Assembly: GCA_963821755.1 (NCBI GenBank)
Contig: CAWGEX010000003.1
Location: 806,001-870,000, forward strand
Source: Bog-473 sp963821755
GTDB taxonomy: Bacteria; Actinomycetota; Acidimicrobiia; Acidimicrobiales; RAAP-2
DNA length: 64,000 bases
Direction of reading: 5' to 3'
Below, one piece after another: positions 46,959 to 56,270 of this stretch. The notes under the pieces were generated by a model. That model saw only the letters and a program-made list of their open reading frames with translations, was not told the DNA's origin and searched no databases. Positions within the stretch are counted from its first letter, which is position 1, and every line of letters starts with the position of its first letter. The position numbers and the translations under genes were made by a program.

Positions 46959-46986
46959 CGCCCGAGTTAGCGACTGAGAGGTCGTC

Positions 46987-48214
46987 ATGTCTGTGATAGC
47001 TGCGCCTGGTCGCTCTCGTGCGCCCGCGCCCCTTCGCTCCCCCACTCCTGTTCCTACTGCTGCTGCTCCTGATCGAGCTCCAGCAGAGCGAAGCAGTCGG
47101 GAAGCGAAGGGGGGGCGGGTCGCTCTGTCGTCGCGTGTGTATCTCCCCGCGTGTTCGATTGCCGCCCTGGCCGCCGTCCTCGTGGGGATCGGTTGGGCCA
47201 ATCGCTGGGGTGGTGCAGACTTCGCCGGTGCCATGACGAGTCTTCGTGTCGTCGTGGTCGGTCCGCTGACCCTTGTGATCATCGGGCTCTTCCTCATCGT
47301 GGAGCGGCTGCGGCCGGCACAACGACGCCCGATCTTCGCCCGCGGCTACCGCCAGGACCTCCTCTACACGGTGCTCAACGCGACACTCGTCGTGCCGCTC
47401 GTCGCCGCGTTGGCTCTCTCCTTCTCAGAGGTGGTCCACCGGTCGCTCCCGTGGCTCGTCTTGGCCAGGATCAACACATTGCCGCGTTGGGGGGCGATTG
47501 CCATTATTTTTGTGGCGATGGACGGACTGAATTGGTTCGCGCACCTGGGGAATCACCGGGTCCGAGTGCTCTGGCGCTTCCATGAACTTCACCACTCCCA
47601 AGAGGACATGAGCGTGCTCACGGTCTTTCGTACGCACCCGCTCATCCATGTGTCCTACCTCATTGCGCTCATCCCGGGGATCGTGCTCCTGGCCAACGGT
47701 GCGCTCCCGACAACCCTCCTCGTCATCTATGGAGCCACCGTGCGCGTTCGCGCACTCGAACACCAACCTGGGCTTCGGACCTCTCGAACGCGTGTTCGTC
47801 AGTCCGAACTACCACCGGATTCACCATAAGTTGGACGGACCACAGGACGTCAACCTCGGTTTCGCCCTCACAATCTGGGATCAGCTCTTCCACCGGGCCG
47901 TGTTCCCGACGCCCGAGACGATCCGGACCGACACCGGGCTGCCGGGTCGACCGTTGGTCGTCGAACAGGCGGCTGAGCGACCGCGCCACATCTCGGTCTT
48001 CGCCGCGCAGCTCGTGGCACCGTTCCGCCCGATGCACGACCGCACGAATCTCGCGTCTATTCGGGACGGGTCCACTCGGGACGGGCTTGAAGGGGACCCG
48101 TCGACCCGGGGAGGGACTCGTCGGAACGGAGGTGGCTCGGATCGGTCGTTCGACTGCGAGTCTCCCGCCGATCTCGCCGCGCCAGGCACCGCTGAAGAAT
48201 CCGTAGTGGCCTGA
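46987..48214 (+). pseudogene. Sterol desaturase/fatty-acid hydroxylase-family protein, one frameshift
   Basis: The di-iron histidine motifs are present: HLGNH, HELHH and, in the second frame, HRIHH, with transmembrane segments around 45-130. The frame breaks near 47741, where the reading VIYGATV joins AFAHSNTNLGFG only with one base changed. Intact length is about 408 residues, including a low-complexity tail. The substrate is probably a membrane lipid. The DoxX gene starts at the base after its stop. Confidence 0.75.
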
Positions 48215-48727
48215 ATGATGGTGACCGCTTCATTACCGACGCGTCGGCAACGCGCCCGTTCATTATTGGCCGCCGTACTCAGCACCCGCACCGCGCCGCT
48301 CCCCGCTGACCTCGCCCTCGTCGCGGCACGTATCGCACTGGCCTGGATCTTCATCTACTACGGAGCCGGCAAACTCTTCGGGTCGTTCAACGGCCCGGGC
48401 CTGCACGGGACGGCTCTCTATTTTTCAAATACCGCCCACCTCCATCCGGGTGGGTTCTTCGCCGTCGTCGGGGGCGTGATCGAGTTGGGCTCGGGCGTCG
48501 CCCTCGCCCTCGGCCTGGCCTCCCGCCTTGCCGGCGTCGCTCTCTTCGGGGACATGGTTATGGCGATGATCACCGTCACCTGGGCGACTGGAATCAACAA
48601 TCAGACGACGCCTCCCGGCTACCAATTGAATCTCGCGCTCGGCGTCCTCGCCCTGGTCGTTGCGATTTTCGGTTCTGGCCGGTTCAGCCTCGACGCGCTG
48701 ATCGAACGACACGTCGTCGCGACGTAA
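48215..48727 (+). CDS. DoxX-family membrane protein
   Basis: 170 residues with four transmembrane helices and the DoxX-like pattern ARIALAWIFIYYGAGKLFG...GFFAVVGGVIELGSGVALAL. Members are small quinone- or redox-associated membrane proteins of mostly unknown role. ATG follows the sterol-desaturase-like stop directly (TGAATG), so it is cotranscribed. Confidence 0.85.
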   Translation: MMVTASLPTRRQRARSLLAAVLSTRTAPLPADLALVAARIALAWIFIYYGAGKLFGSFNGPGLHGTALYFSNTAHLHPGGFFAVVGGVIELGSGVALALGLASRLAGVALFGDMVMAMITVTWATGINNQTTPPGYQLNLALGVLALVVAIFGSGRFSLDALIERHVVAT

Positions 48728-48914
48728 CCATGGTCCGACAGCTAAGCACCGCGGCCGCTGATCTTGGCAGCTGGGGAGCTGATGGGACGCGTCGAAACGA
48801 AAGGCGGCTCATGAATCTGGCAGCGGCGGACCGGGGACGAGCACCCCCGATCATCGGGACCGGCTCGGCCGGCTGCCCCACGAGACGGGTGAGTTTGCGA
48901 ACGCCCAAGAGCGG

Positions 48915-49664
48915 GTGTCGCTGATGTTCAGGGCCGGTGGCAGCCGTCAATCCGATGGAGCACGTGTGGAAGCTTCCTCTCCCCGATCAGCCAGCCGCAC
49001 GAAGCCTCGGCGCTCCCCGCCCCGCCGCTGGTTGGAGCCTGATTTCCTGTCTCCCCGATCTGAGCGTCTCATCCGGATCGGGGGGAACCTCGTCGGAGCC
49101 GCCGGCGCGGCACTCTTTGCGAAGGCGAGCGTCGAGTATTACCTGCACACGCACAGTTTGATCGGCGCGGCGTTCCTCGTCGAGCAGATGTGGGTCGTGG
49201 TTGCCTACCTCATCCGACGGCCTGCCCGCACGGTGACCCGACGGCTCGGCGACTGGCTTTTTGCTTTCGGCGGCACCTTCGGTGGCGTGCTGTTCCGGCC
49301 CGTTGGCGCTCATCCGCATTGGGGGGTTGTGGCAGGCCTTGGCGTCCAGCTCCTCGGTCTCGCCATCTGCATCGTGTCGTTCCTTGCCCTCGGCCGCTCC
49401 TTCGGCTTCGCCGCCGCCGATCGCGGGCTGGTACGGCGTGGCCCGTACGCCGTCGTCCGCCATCCGATTTACGCCTCCTACGTCTTGCTTCAGTTCGGGT
49501 ACCTGCTGCAGAGCATTTCCGTGTGGAATGCCCTCGTGATGTTGTTCACGTCAGGCTGCAACGTGGGACGGGCACTGGCCGAGGACCGCGTCCTCGCTAC
49601 GAACGAGCAGTACGACGCATATCGCAAGCAGGTCAGGTGGAGGCTGCTCCCTGGTGTCTGGTAG
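48915..49664 (+). CDS. ICMT/PEMT-like membrane methyltransferase
   Basis: 249 residues. After a basic N-terminus there are several helices, then the SAM-binding motif RRGPYAVVRHPIYASYVLL characteristic of isoprenylcysteine carboxyl methyltransferase and phospholipid methyltransferase families. The conserved E of EDRVLATNEQYDAYRKQV follows. In bacteria the target is commonly a lipid. The GTG start is tentative. Confidence 0.85.
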   Translation: MSLMFRAGGSRQSDGARVEASSPRSASRTKPRRSPPRRWLEPDFLSPRSERLIRIGGNLVGAAGAALFAKASVEYYLHTHSLIGAAFLVEQMWVVVAYLIRRPARTVTRRLGDWLFAFGGTFGGVLFRPVGAHPHWGVVAGLGVQLLGLAICIVSFLALGRSFGFAAADRGLVRRGPYAVVRHPIYASYVLLQFGYLLQSISVWNALVMLFTSGCNVGRALAEDRVLATNEQYDAYRKQVRWRLLPGVW

Positions 49665-49726
49665 TCGTCGGGTAGTCACGCCCAGGGCGGTTCGCAGCAC
49701 ACGTCTCGCTGTTCCGCGAGGCTGAC

Positions 49727-50512
49727 CTACCACTCCTTTCGGCGACGGACCCTGTGGCGGACCTTGCGCCCGGAGCCGCCGGCGAGCTGCGGGCCGAGGC
49801 GCGCCAATCGCAGGCTCTCGTGAGCCGTGTCATCGAGTGGGATGAGGGCGCTGGTGTCGGTATAGAGGGCCCACGCCAGCAGGAGATCGGCCATCGCGGG
49901 ATTGCGGGCCAGGACCGGCCCGTGCAGGTACGTTCCCATCACCCGCCCGGTGACGGCGCCCTCGGTGCCCGAACCGTCGCCGTTGCCGACACCGCGCGTC
50001 ACCCGGGCCAGGGGCGAGATGCCTTCGGCCAACGTGGTGACACCGCCATGGTTTTCGAAGCCGGTCAACGTGGGCAGCGTTGCCGGAGCAAGGGTGGTGG
50101 CCGTGACCTCGGCCGTGACTTCGCCCACCGCTCGCGAGCCCACGCCCTTGCTGGTCGTCAGTCCGAGCAACCCGACTCCTTCGTGCGGCGAGCCGTCCGC
50201 CCCCGGAAATGTCGTCCCGACGATCTGATAGCCGGCGCACACCGCCAGGACGACGGCGCCGGCGTCGACGCGGCGCACCAATGTCCCATCGTCGATGAGC
50301 GCTCGGGCGGCGCGCACTTGGGGGCCGTCCTCGCCGCCACCCAGGCAGTAGACGTCTGCCTCGGGCAGAGGGGCATCCGACGACGCCTGCGCCAGTTCGG
50401 CCTCGATGCCCCGCCACTGGGCCCGTCGGGTCAGGATCAGGCCGTTGCCGCCGTCACCGTAGGTGCCGAGCAGGTCGGGGTACACGACGACCACGCGCAG
50501 CGGCGCCCTCAT
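49727..50512 (-). CDS. gatD: Lipid II isoglutaminyl synthase, glutaminase subunit GatD
   Basis: 261 residues, a class I glutamine amidotransferase. The nucleophile is in VLAVCAGYQIVG and the His in GTYLHGPVLARNP. The start at 50512 overlaps the stop of murT by ATGA (50509-50512), the usual murT-gatD arrangement. GatD supplies ammonia from glutamine to MurT for amidation of D-Glu in lipid II. Confidence 0.93.
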   Translation of the reverse strand: MRAPLRVVVVYPDLLGTYGDGGNGLILTRRAQWRGIEAELAQASSDAPLPEADVYCLGGGEDGPQVRAARALIDDGTLVRRVDAGAVVLAVCAGYQIVGTTFPGADGSPHEGVGLLGLTTSKGVGSRAVGEVTAEVTATTLAPATLPTLTGFENHGGVTTLAEGISPLARVTRGVGNGDGSGTEGAVTGRVMGTYLHGPVLARNPAMADLLLAWALYTDTSALIPLDDTAHESLRLARLGPQLAGGSGRKVRHRVRRRKEW

Positions 50513-51813
50513 GGCCGCGCCCCGAGCAGCTCGCCGAACGCCGTGTAGTTGCCAATGACGTCGACGGTGGTGACGTCGGCTGTCGTTGCGTCGACTGGTG
50601 TTGGGTCGACTGGCGTTGCGTCGTCGCCCATCGTCGCGGCCATGCGCACGGCCGACAGAGGATCGGACTCGACCAGATGGGCCACGTCGGCATAGAGCAA
50701 GCGCACCGACAGATCGGCACAACGGTCACCCGTGGCCACCACTGCGCGGCCGGCCAGGCGTTCGAAGGGCACGTCCCACAGCCAACTCGGGTCGGCCCCG
50801 TCGGCGGTCCGCGCGTTGATGCTGACCACGAGAGGACCGCGATCCTGCGCCACCAGATCGAGCAGCTCGCTCCAGCCGGCCGGATTCTTGGCCAGCATGA
50901 GCCGGGTCGGCACGCCACCCAGCACCCGGGTGGCGAAGCGGCCGGCCACCTCTTCGATCTGGCCCATGGCGGCAAACGCGTCGGCGGCGTCGATCCCCAC
51001 GGTCTCGGCCGCCACGGCCACCATGAGCGCGTTGGCCCGGTTGAAACGTCCGGGTAGGTTCAACGCGATCTCGTAGGAGCGACCATCGGCCCAGAGCCCG
51101 TGATGGGTCGAACCGTGATCGGTCAGGAGGAGCGTGGCGGTGACCGGCGGACGGGTGAAGCCGCACCCGGACTCGCAGTGCCACTCACCGGTGCCGTCGT
51201 TCGCAAAGGTGATGCGCCCCTCACAGGAGGGGCAACCGGCGGCATCGAGCTGCCAACTCAGGCCGGCACCCACCCATGACACCTGCGCCGCGGCCCCAGC
51301 CGCCCAGACCACCAGCGGGTCATCCGCGTTGGCGATCACCGCCGTGTGCGGCGCCGCCGCCAGGGCGGCCCGCCAGCGGTTGGCCACCATCCGGACCTCG
51401 TTGGTGCGATCCAGTTGGTCCCGCGACAGGTTGAGGAGGAGCACCATGTCGGCACCGGTCGCCGCCAGGACCCGGGGAAGATAGATCTCGTCCACCTCGA
51501 GCACGGCCCGCTTGGCCCGACGGTTGGCCGCCAGCGCCGCCACGTGTCCGGGCGGCATGTTCGACCCGGTCTCGTTGCTCACCACGTCGTCACCGTGGGC
51601 GCCGAGCGCGACGGCCAGCAGCCTGGTCGTGGTGGTCTTGCCGTTCGTGCCGCTGATCAGAGCCACACGCCGGCCCGCCGTCAGTCGTCGCAGCAGCTGC
51701 GGGTCGACCTTGAGGCCGGCCCGACCGCCGGCCACCGTGCCCTGGCCCCGGCCGAGACGACGCGACGTGGCGTTGACCGCGCGTGTCGTGGTGAGCGCGA
51801 GGCGATACCTCAC
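50509..51813 (-). CDS. murT: Lipid II isoglutaminyl synthase, Mur-ligase subunit MurT
   Basis: 434 residues. P-loop GTNGKTTT, the Mur-ligase central domain, and a zinc ribbon (CPSC...CESGC) typical of MurT; the DUF1727 C-terminus contains VGSINART-like motif VVSINARTADG. A low-complexity DATPVDPTPVDATTADVT insert precedes the end. It amidates the second-position D-glutamate of lipid II with GatD. Start 51813; gatD overlaps by ATGA; a HAD-PlsC gene ends 7 bp before. Confidence 0.93.
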   Translation of the reverse strand: MRYRLALTTTRAVNATSRRLGRGQGTVAGGRAGLKVDPQLLRRLTAGRRVALISGTNGKTTTTRLLAVALGAHGDDVVSNETGSNMPPGHVAALAANRRAKRAVLEVDEIYLPRVLAATGADMVLLLNLSRDQLDRTNEVRMVANRWRAALAAAPHTAVIANADDPLVVWAAGAAAQVSWVGAGLSWQLDAAGCPSCEGRITFANDGTGEWHCESGCGFTRPPVTATLLLTDHGSTHHGLWADGRSYEIALNLPGRFNRANALMVAVAAETVGIDAADAFAAMGQIEEVAGRFATRVLGGVPTRLMLAKNPAGWSELLDLVAQDRGPLVVSINARTADGADPSWLWDVPFERLAGRAVVATGDRCADLSVRLLYADVAHLVESDPLSAVRMAATMGDDATPVDPTPVDATTADVTTVDVIGNYTAFGELLGARP

Positions 51814-51820
51814 TGTTCCG

Positions 51821-53245
51821 TCACGAAGGAGGCTTGGTGCGCGCCAATTCGGAGGCCGTCGGCTCGTGACGCACTCTCGATTCTTCGGGGAGCAAGTCGG
51901 AAATGGCCGACATGATGGCAGCGGTGTCCTCCACTGCGTCGCGCAGTGCGAGCGGAATTGGTCGACCGATCCGGACGGTGATCTTCGGCGGATGGCGGAC
52001 GAGCGTGACGTCGGGCATCCGGGCCGAGCGCGGCCACACCGCCTCGGTACCCCACAAGCCGATCGGGACCACCGGCGCTCCCGTCGCCGCGGCCAAGCGG
52101 GCCGTGCCCGTCTTGCCGTAGAGCTCGGTGTCGAAGAAAGCTTCGCCTCGGGGGATGGTGCCCTGGGGCAGGACGATGACCACCTCGCCGGCCCGCAGGG
52201 CGGCCTCGGCGGCGCGCAGAGCCTGATCGGACCCGCTGCCGCGGTCGACCGGGATACCGCCGATGGCCCGGGCCACGATTCCCACGACCGGAGCGTCGAA
52301 TATCTCCTTCTTCCCGAGGAAACGCACCGGGCGACCGATTCTGGCGGCGACGAGGGCCAGCGCCGCCACGTCGAAGTAACTGCGGTGGTTCGCGGCCAAC
52401 AAGACGGGCCCAGACGACGGAATGTGCTCGATCCCGTCGAGGTCGAAGCGGGCGTACGGGAACGATGCCGGGCGGACGAACGGGCGGATCACGTGATACG
52501 GCTCGAACCCGACCAGAGACGGCACACCCGGCGGGCGGTCCCAGTGGGCGATGGGCCAACGCCGAGCCGCCGCGATCAGGGTCAGGCCCGGGTCGGGATT
52601 GACGGCGTGCGGATAGCCGACCGAGGAGAGCAGGGGCGTATCGAAGACGCTGTCGCTGCAGGCATGGCACTCGGCCAGATCAATGTCGTGATCCTCCGCC
52701 CAGGCCCGGACCGCCTTGAGCTTGCCCGTCCCCCATACAAAGCCCTCATACAGGCGGCCGGTGTAGCGCCCGTCGTCGTTGGTTTCGTACATGGTGGCGA
52801 TGACGTCGTCAAAGCCCATGGCCTCGGCGAACGGAGTGATCATGTCGGCCGGCGTCGTGGTGGCCAGCACCAATTTGTGGCCGGCCTGGCGGAACTCGTC
52901 CAGATACTGCGGGGCGAATGGCGCCACCATCGTGGTGAGTTCCGCCGTGGCTCGCTTCCCAGCCTGGCGCACCTGGTCCTGGCGCCAACCCTTGGCCACC
53001 CGGGCCGCGGCCCGAACGAGCCCCATCGAAACGAGGTTCTCGCCGAGGCGGTCATTGATGGTGTAGAGCAGCTTGTCCCCGGGCAGGCTACGTCCCTGGG
53101 GCAGCACCCCCTCGTCGACCAGGGCCCGGTTCAGCGCCAGGCCCGAGGCGTGAGCGAGGAGGGTGCGGTCGAGATCGATGAAGGCGGCTGACGGTGCTGG
53201 GGTGGCCACGGGCGCCCAGCCTACGACGTGGGCTGCGTGTGGCAT
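51821..53245 (-). CDS. HAD phosphatase-PlsC acyltransferase fusion
   Basis: 474 residues. N-terminal HAD-IB domain: FIDLDRTLL, ATTTPADM, and DSVFDTPLL. C-terminal acyltransferase: NHRSYFDVAAL (H-x4-D), GGIPVDRGSGSDQAL, LPQGTIPRGE and VPIGLWGTE. Such fusions likely act in phospholipid synthesis, with the HAD part hydrolysing a phosphate ester. It lies 7 bp before murT, so envelope lipid and peptidoglycan genes share a transcript. Confidence 0.9.
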   Translation of the reverse strand: MPHAAHVVGWAPVATPAPSAAFIDLDRTLLAHASGLALNRALVDEGVLPQGRSLPGDKLLYTINDRLGENLVSMGLVRAAARVAKGWRQDQVRQAGKRATAELTTMVAPFAPQYLDEFRQAGHKLVLATTTPADMITPFAEAMGFDDVIATMYETNDDGRYTGRLYEGFVWGTGKLKAVRAWAEDHDIDLAECHACSDSVFDTPLLSSVGYPHAVNPDPGLTLIAAARRWPIAHWDRPPGVPSLVGFEPYHVIRPFVRPASFPYARFDLDGIEHIPSSGPVLLAANHRSYFDVAALALVAARIGRPVRFLGKKEIFDAPVVGIVARAIGGIPVDRGSGSDQALRAAEAALRAGEVVIVLPQGTIPRGEAFFDTELYGKTGTARLAAATGAPVVPIGLWGTEAVWPRSARMPDVTLVRHPPKITVRIGRPIPLALRDAVEDTAAIMSAISDLLPEESRVRHEPTASELARTKPPS

Positions 53246-53407
53246 ACCTGCAGTTGGGTCCGCTGATGGGGGCGCGGCAGCGGTTGCGGCCGGGGCGGGG
53301 CGGGCGGGGCCGGGGGCGGCGGGGCCGGGGGCCTGCCATAACCCTCTGCGCCCGTGACCCCTCTTGCCCCTATGTGCGCATATGACCTTGTCGGCCCCCT
53401 CTAACGC

Positions 53408-53998
53408 CTATGGCGCAGCCGCACGCCCATCCATGATCAGCAGGGTCGAGGTCGCAGTGGCCACGAGCTTGTTGTTGGCGTCGAAGACCTCGGCCGAGGC
53501 GAAGGCCACCCGCCGTCCGGGCTTCGTGACCCTCCCGACGGCCCGGAGCCTTCCCGACTCAACCGTGACCGGGCGCAGATAGCTGACGTTGAGGTCGACG
53601 GAGGTATACGCCACCCCGGCGTCGAGGGTGGTTTGCACAGCACACCCCAGCACGGAGTCGGCCAAGGTGCAGACCAAGCCGCCGTGCACGACGCCGATCG
53701 GGTTGTAGGCCGACTCGTCGGGGGTGCACTCGAAGACCACGCGGCCCACCTCGACGTCCGTGATCACGAAGCCAAAGACCGATGCCATCGGCGGGGGCGC
53801 CACCCTCGCGTCCCTTATGGCCCGGACAAACTCCAAACCGCTGATGGTTGATCCCACCTCAGCGGTAGGCCCGGGGTCGAACCACGTGATGGTTCGTGAA
53901 CGTGGTACGCCCCAGTCCGCCGGCGTCGGTGCTGGTGCCCCGGCCGGCGCAGCCGCCCCTGCCGATGTCGATGCCGGATCCGACTCCGAGCCCGTCAC
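53408..53998 (-). CDS. Hotdog-fold (PaaI-like) thioesterase
   Basis: 196 residues. After an Ala/Pro-rich lead, the hotdog fold contains the PaaI motif NPIGVVHGGLVCTLADSVLG, with strands TSVDLNVSYLRPV and ESGRLRAVGRV. It hydrolyses acyl- or aryl-CoA thioesters. The 6C RNA on the same strand ends about 150 bp upstream. Confidence 0.88.
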   Translation of the reverse strand: MTGSESDPASTSAGAAAPAGAPAPTPADWGVPRSRTITWFDPGPTAEVGSTISGLEFVRAIRDARVAPPPMASVFGFVITDVEVGRVVFECTPDESAYNPIGVVHGGLVCTLADSVLGCAVQTTLDAGVAYTSVDLNVSYLRPVTVESGRLRAVGRVTKPGRRVAFASAEVFDANNKLVATATSTLLIMDGRAAAP

Positions 53999-54147
53999 GG
54001 TTCACCCGCTGTCAGATCACACGATTTCTTCACGCAACCGAGAATACCGAGCACAGTTTTATGACGCAACGAACGTCGGAGGCCTGAACGATCCTGCGCC
54101 TCGATACGCAACTGCGGGGATCGTCCTGGAACAGCGAACTGTCCCGG

Positions 54148-54238
54148 AAAAAGGTGAAGGGATCGCCGGGGGGGGTTGGCGATCCCTTCACAAGACTCAT
54201 CAGAGGATGGAGGGGGGATTCCGTCTCTCTGTGGTCTG
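54148..54238 (-). ncRNA. 6C small RNA
   Basis: About 90 nt. On the minus strand the first hairpin is closed by CAGAG/CTCTG (54231-54201) and has a loop with six consecutive C (54217-54212). The second has a perfect 13-bp stem (54190-54178 with 54167-54155) and a loop with eight C, followed by TTTTT (54152-54148) as terminator. Two C-rich-loop hairpins, this length and the actinobacterial setting match the 6C RNA family. Confidence 0.78.
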
Positions 54239-54244
54239 GGATCC

Positions 54245-54273
54245 ATTCTGCCGGTCCACGACCAATCTGTCAA
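54245..54273 (-). promoter_or_regulatory. Promoter of the 6C RNA
   Basis: On the minus strand TTGACA (54273-54268) and CAGAAT (54250-54245) are separated by 17 bp. Transcription is expected to start near 54238, just before the first 6C hairpin. Confidence 0.7.
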
Positions 54274-54284
54274 CCAGCTTTACG

Positions 54285-54305
54285 AGATACTTACTATCTT
54301 ATAAT
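54285..54305 (+). promoter_or_regulatory. lysR promoter and operator
   Basis: A perfect -10 TATAAT (54300-54305) is adjacent to AGATA-CTTAC-TATCT (54285-54299), an inverted repeat typical of LysR autoregulatory sites. No good -35 is seen at standard spacing. Confidence 0.55.
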
Positions 54306-54353
54306 GTGATTGACAGGAGAACTCCTGCAAGCAGGTGGAGAAGGAATCGTCCC

Positions 54354-55274
54354 ATGGAGCTGAAACATCTGCAAGCACTTCTGGGCATTGCCGACACCGG
54401 GAGCTTCTCGGCGGCCGCGGCGACGATCGGGACGGTCCAATCCAACGTCTCGGCCCATATCGCCCGCCTCGAGCGTGAGCTGCAGGTCCAACTGGTCGAC
54501 CGGTCCTCGGGCCACCTGACCGAGGAGGGCGACGTCGTGGTCGAGCGGGCCCGCCGGGTCATGAGCGAGCTCACCGACATGGTGGCCGATGTGGTGGCCC
54601 TGCGCCAGGAAGTGGTCGGTACGGTGCGCCTGGGCATGATCGGCACTACCGGCCGCTGGCTGGTGCCGCAGCTTTTCGACCTGCTGCGGGCCCGTCACCC
54701 GCACATCCACCTCAATGTGGCGGAGGGATCCAGCATGCAGCTCGAGGTCCAACTCGGCTCGGGCCAATTGGACCTGGCCGTCGTCACCCTCCCCCTCTCC
54801 GGCGATGAGGTCATCGCTGCCCACCTCTTTGATGAGGACCTCATGCTGGTCGTGCCGCGTGATCATCCTTGGGCCAAGGAACCTCTTCTCCCCCTCGCCC
54901 GATTGGCCGACATGGAACTTCTGCTCCCGGCTCCGGGCACGGCCCTGCGGGCGGAGATCGACGCCGCCGTCGTACCGGCCCGGGTCGCCCTGCGCCCCGC
55001 CATGGAGCTCGATGGGGTCCGCATGATCGCATCCCTCGCCTTCGACGGCTACGGCTCGGCCATTCTCCCGGCCACCGCCGTGCCAGGCCACCTGCGGGAG
55101 CGCTTCGCGCTCTTGCCCATCGAGGGGATGCCCCGACGCCGGGTCGGGGTGGCCCAACGCCGACGAGGTCTCCTCTCGGCACCGGCCAAGGCCGTCATCG
55201 ACGTCCTGGGTCTGGTGGTGGCCGACTCGCTCGCCATGCCCGATGGCATCCACCCGACGGCGGTCCCGGCCTAA
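54354..55274 (+). CDS. LysR-family transcriptional regulator
   Basis: 306 residues. The N-terminal HTH is MELKHLQALLGIADTGSFSA followed by AAATIGTVQSNVSAHIARLE; the C-terminal effector domain starts at VGTVRLGMIGTTGRWLVPQL. GGAGAAGGAA precedes the ATG. Its targets may include itself; there is no divergent metabolic gene, only the 6C RNA and thioesterase on the other strand. Confidence 0.92.
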   Translation: MELKHLQALLGIADTGSFSAAAATIGTVQSNVSAHIARLERELQVQLVDRSSGHLTEEGDVVVERARRVMSELTDMVADVVALRQEVVGTVRLGMIGTTGRWLVPQLFDLLRARHPHIHLNVAEGSSMQLEVQLGSGQLDLAVVTLPLSGDEVIAAHLFDEDLMLVVPRDHPWAKEPLLPLARLADMELLLPAPGTALRAEIDAAVVPARVALRPAMELDGVRMIASLAFDGYGSAILPATAVPGHLRERFALLPIEGMPRRRVGVAQRRRGLLSAPAKAVIDVLGLVVADSLAMPDGIHPTAVPA

Positions 55275-55302
55275 CTGGACAAGACCGGATTGGACAAGAC
55301 CG

Positions 55303-55347
55303 GCCCGCCCGCCGGCAACCCCGCCGGGGGTCATGCGTCGGGCGGGC
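55303..55347. terminator. GC-rich hairpin between convergent lysR and GNAT genes
   Basis: GCCCGCCCG (55303-55311) pairs with CGGGCGGGC (55339-55347), overlapping the end of the GNAT gene. A direct repeat TGGACAAGACCGG (55276 and 55291) precedes it. There is no T-run. Confidence 0.4.
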
Positions 55348-55993
55348 GGGGAGGCCTCCACATCGTCCAGAGTTTGGGGCCACCACCCGGGAGGTCGACC
55401 TCCCGGGTGACCTCGAAACCGTGGCGGCGGTAGAACGGGACGTTGCGCTCCTTCGAGGACTCGAGATACGCCCCGAACCCTTCCTGATCGCAACGGTCGA
55501 GGACGGGTCGCATCAGCGACGAGCCCACGCCTTGCCCCTGGCGCGCCGGTTCCGTCCCAAGGGTGGCCAGATACCAGTGAGGCTCCTTTGGGTGCATCGA
55601 CTCGATGAGGTTCAACAGTTGCAGGGTCGTCTTCAGGTGAGCGACGACGAACGGGAGAACGGGCGCCAGGGCGGCGATGCTCCGAAGCCCGGTCAGGTAC
55701 GGCTTGCCCGGCGGGGCCCAGATGGCCGACCCCGAATGGTCGTCAGTGGTGTAGCAACCGCCGAAGGCCAGGTAGTCGGCCCGCATCTGGGTGGTGAAGA
55801 AGCGCCGTAGCCCGGCGAGGCGGCGGTCCTCATTGCGGAAGATGTGCGCAATCACCGGATCATCGAAAAAGGTGCGAGCCAGCTGGCCCGCCATGGGATC
55901 CACATCGGTCTGGGTGGCCCGCCGCACGGTCGCTCCGGACCCCACGCCCGTTGCGTGGTCCGAAGCCTTGGGATCCGAAGTGGGCGGCGCCAT
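55331..55993 (-). CDS. GNAT-family acetyltransferase
   Basis: About 220 residues. Motif A is LATLGTEPARQGQGVGSSLM, and the C-terminal FYRRHGFEV is conserved. The N-terminus ATVRRATQTDVDPMAGQLAR is typical. Start 55993 chosen because the frame upstream of it is of different composition. Acceptor unknown. Confidence 0.85.
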   Translation of the reverse strand: MAPPTSDPKASDHATGVGSGATVRRATQTDVDPMAGQLARTFFDDPVIAHIFRNEDRRLAGLRRFFTTQMRADYLAFGGCYTTDDHSGSAIWAPPGKPYLTGLRSIAALAPVLPFVVAHLKTTLQLLNLIESMHPKEPHWYLATLGTEPARQGQGVGSSLMRPVLDRCDQEGFGAYLESSKERNVPFYRRHGFEVTREVDLPGGGPKLWTMWRPPRPPDA

Positions 55994-56270
55994 GACTCGA
56001 CGATGGTGGCAGATGATCGCCGGCCCCGCCACACGGCGTGGCCCCGTGTCAGGACCGCCCCGTTGCTCGGTGCGCAATCTGCTACTCCGTGCCCGAACCT
56101 GCGTTAGCGTCCGACCCCATGAGAAGTCGATACGTGCCGCTCAGCGCCACACCGCACATCGCCATCCCCGCCCGCAACCCTGTTCCTGCTCCTACTCATG
56201 CGCCCACCGATGCGCCCGTCGAGGCGCCCATCGATGCGCCCGATCATGCCGACACCATGTCGGGGGTCGC

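Larger units (their letters stand above)
53999..54353. other. Intergenic region with 6C RNA and divergent promoters
   Basis: This 355-bp gap separates the thioesterase and lysR. It contains the 6C RNA and its promoter on the minus strand and the lysR promoter on the plus strand. Reading frames through it are shadows of these elements. Confidence 0.6.
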
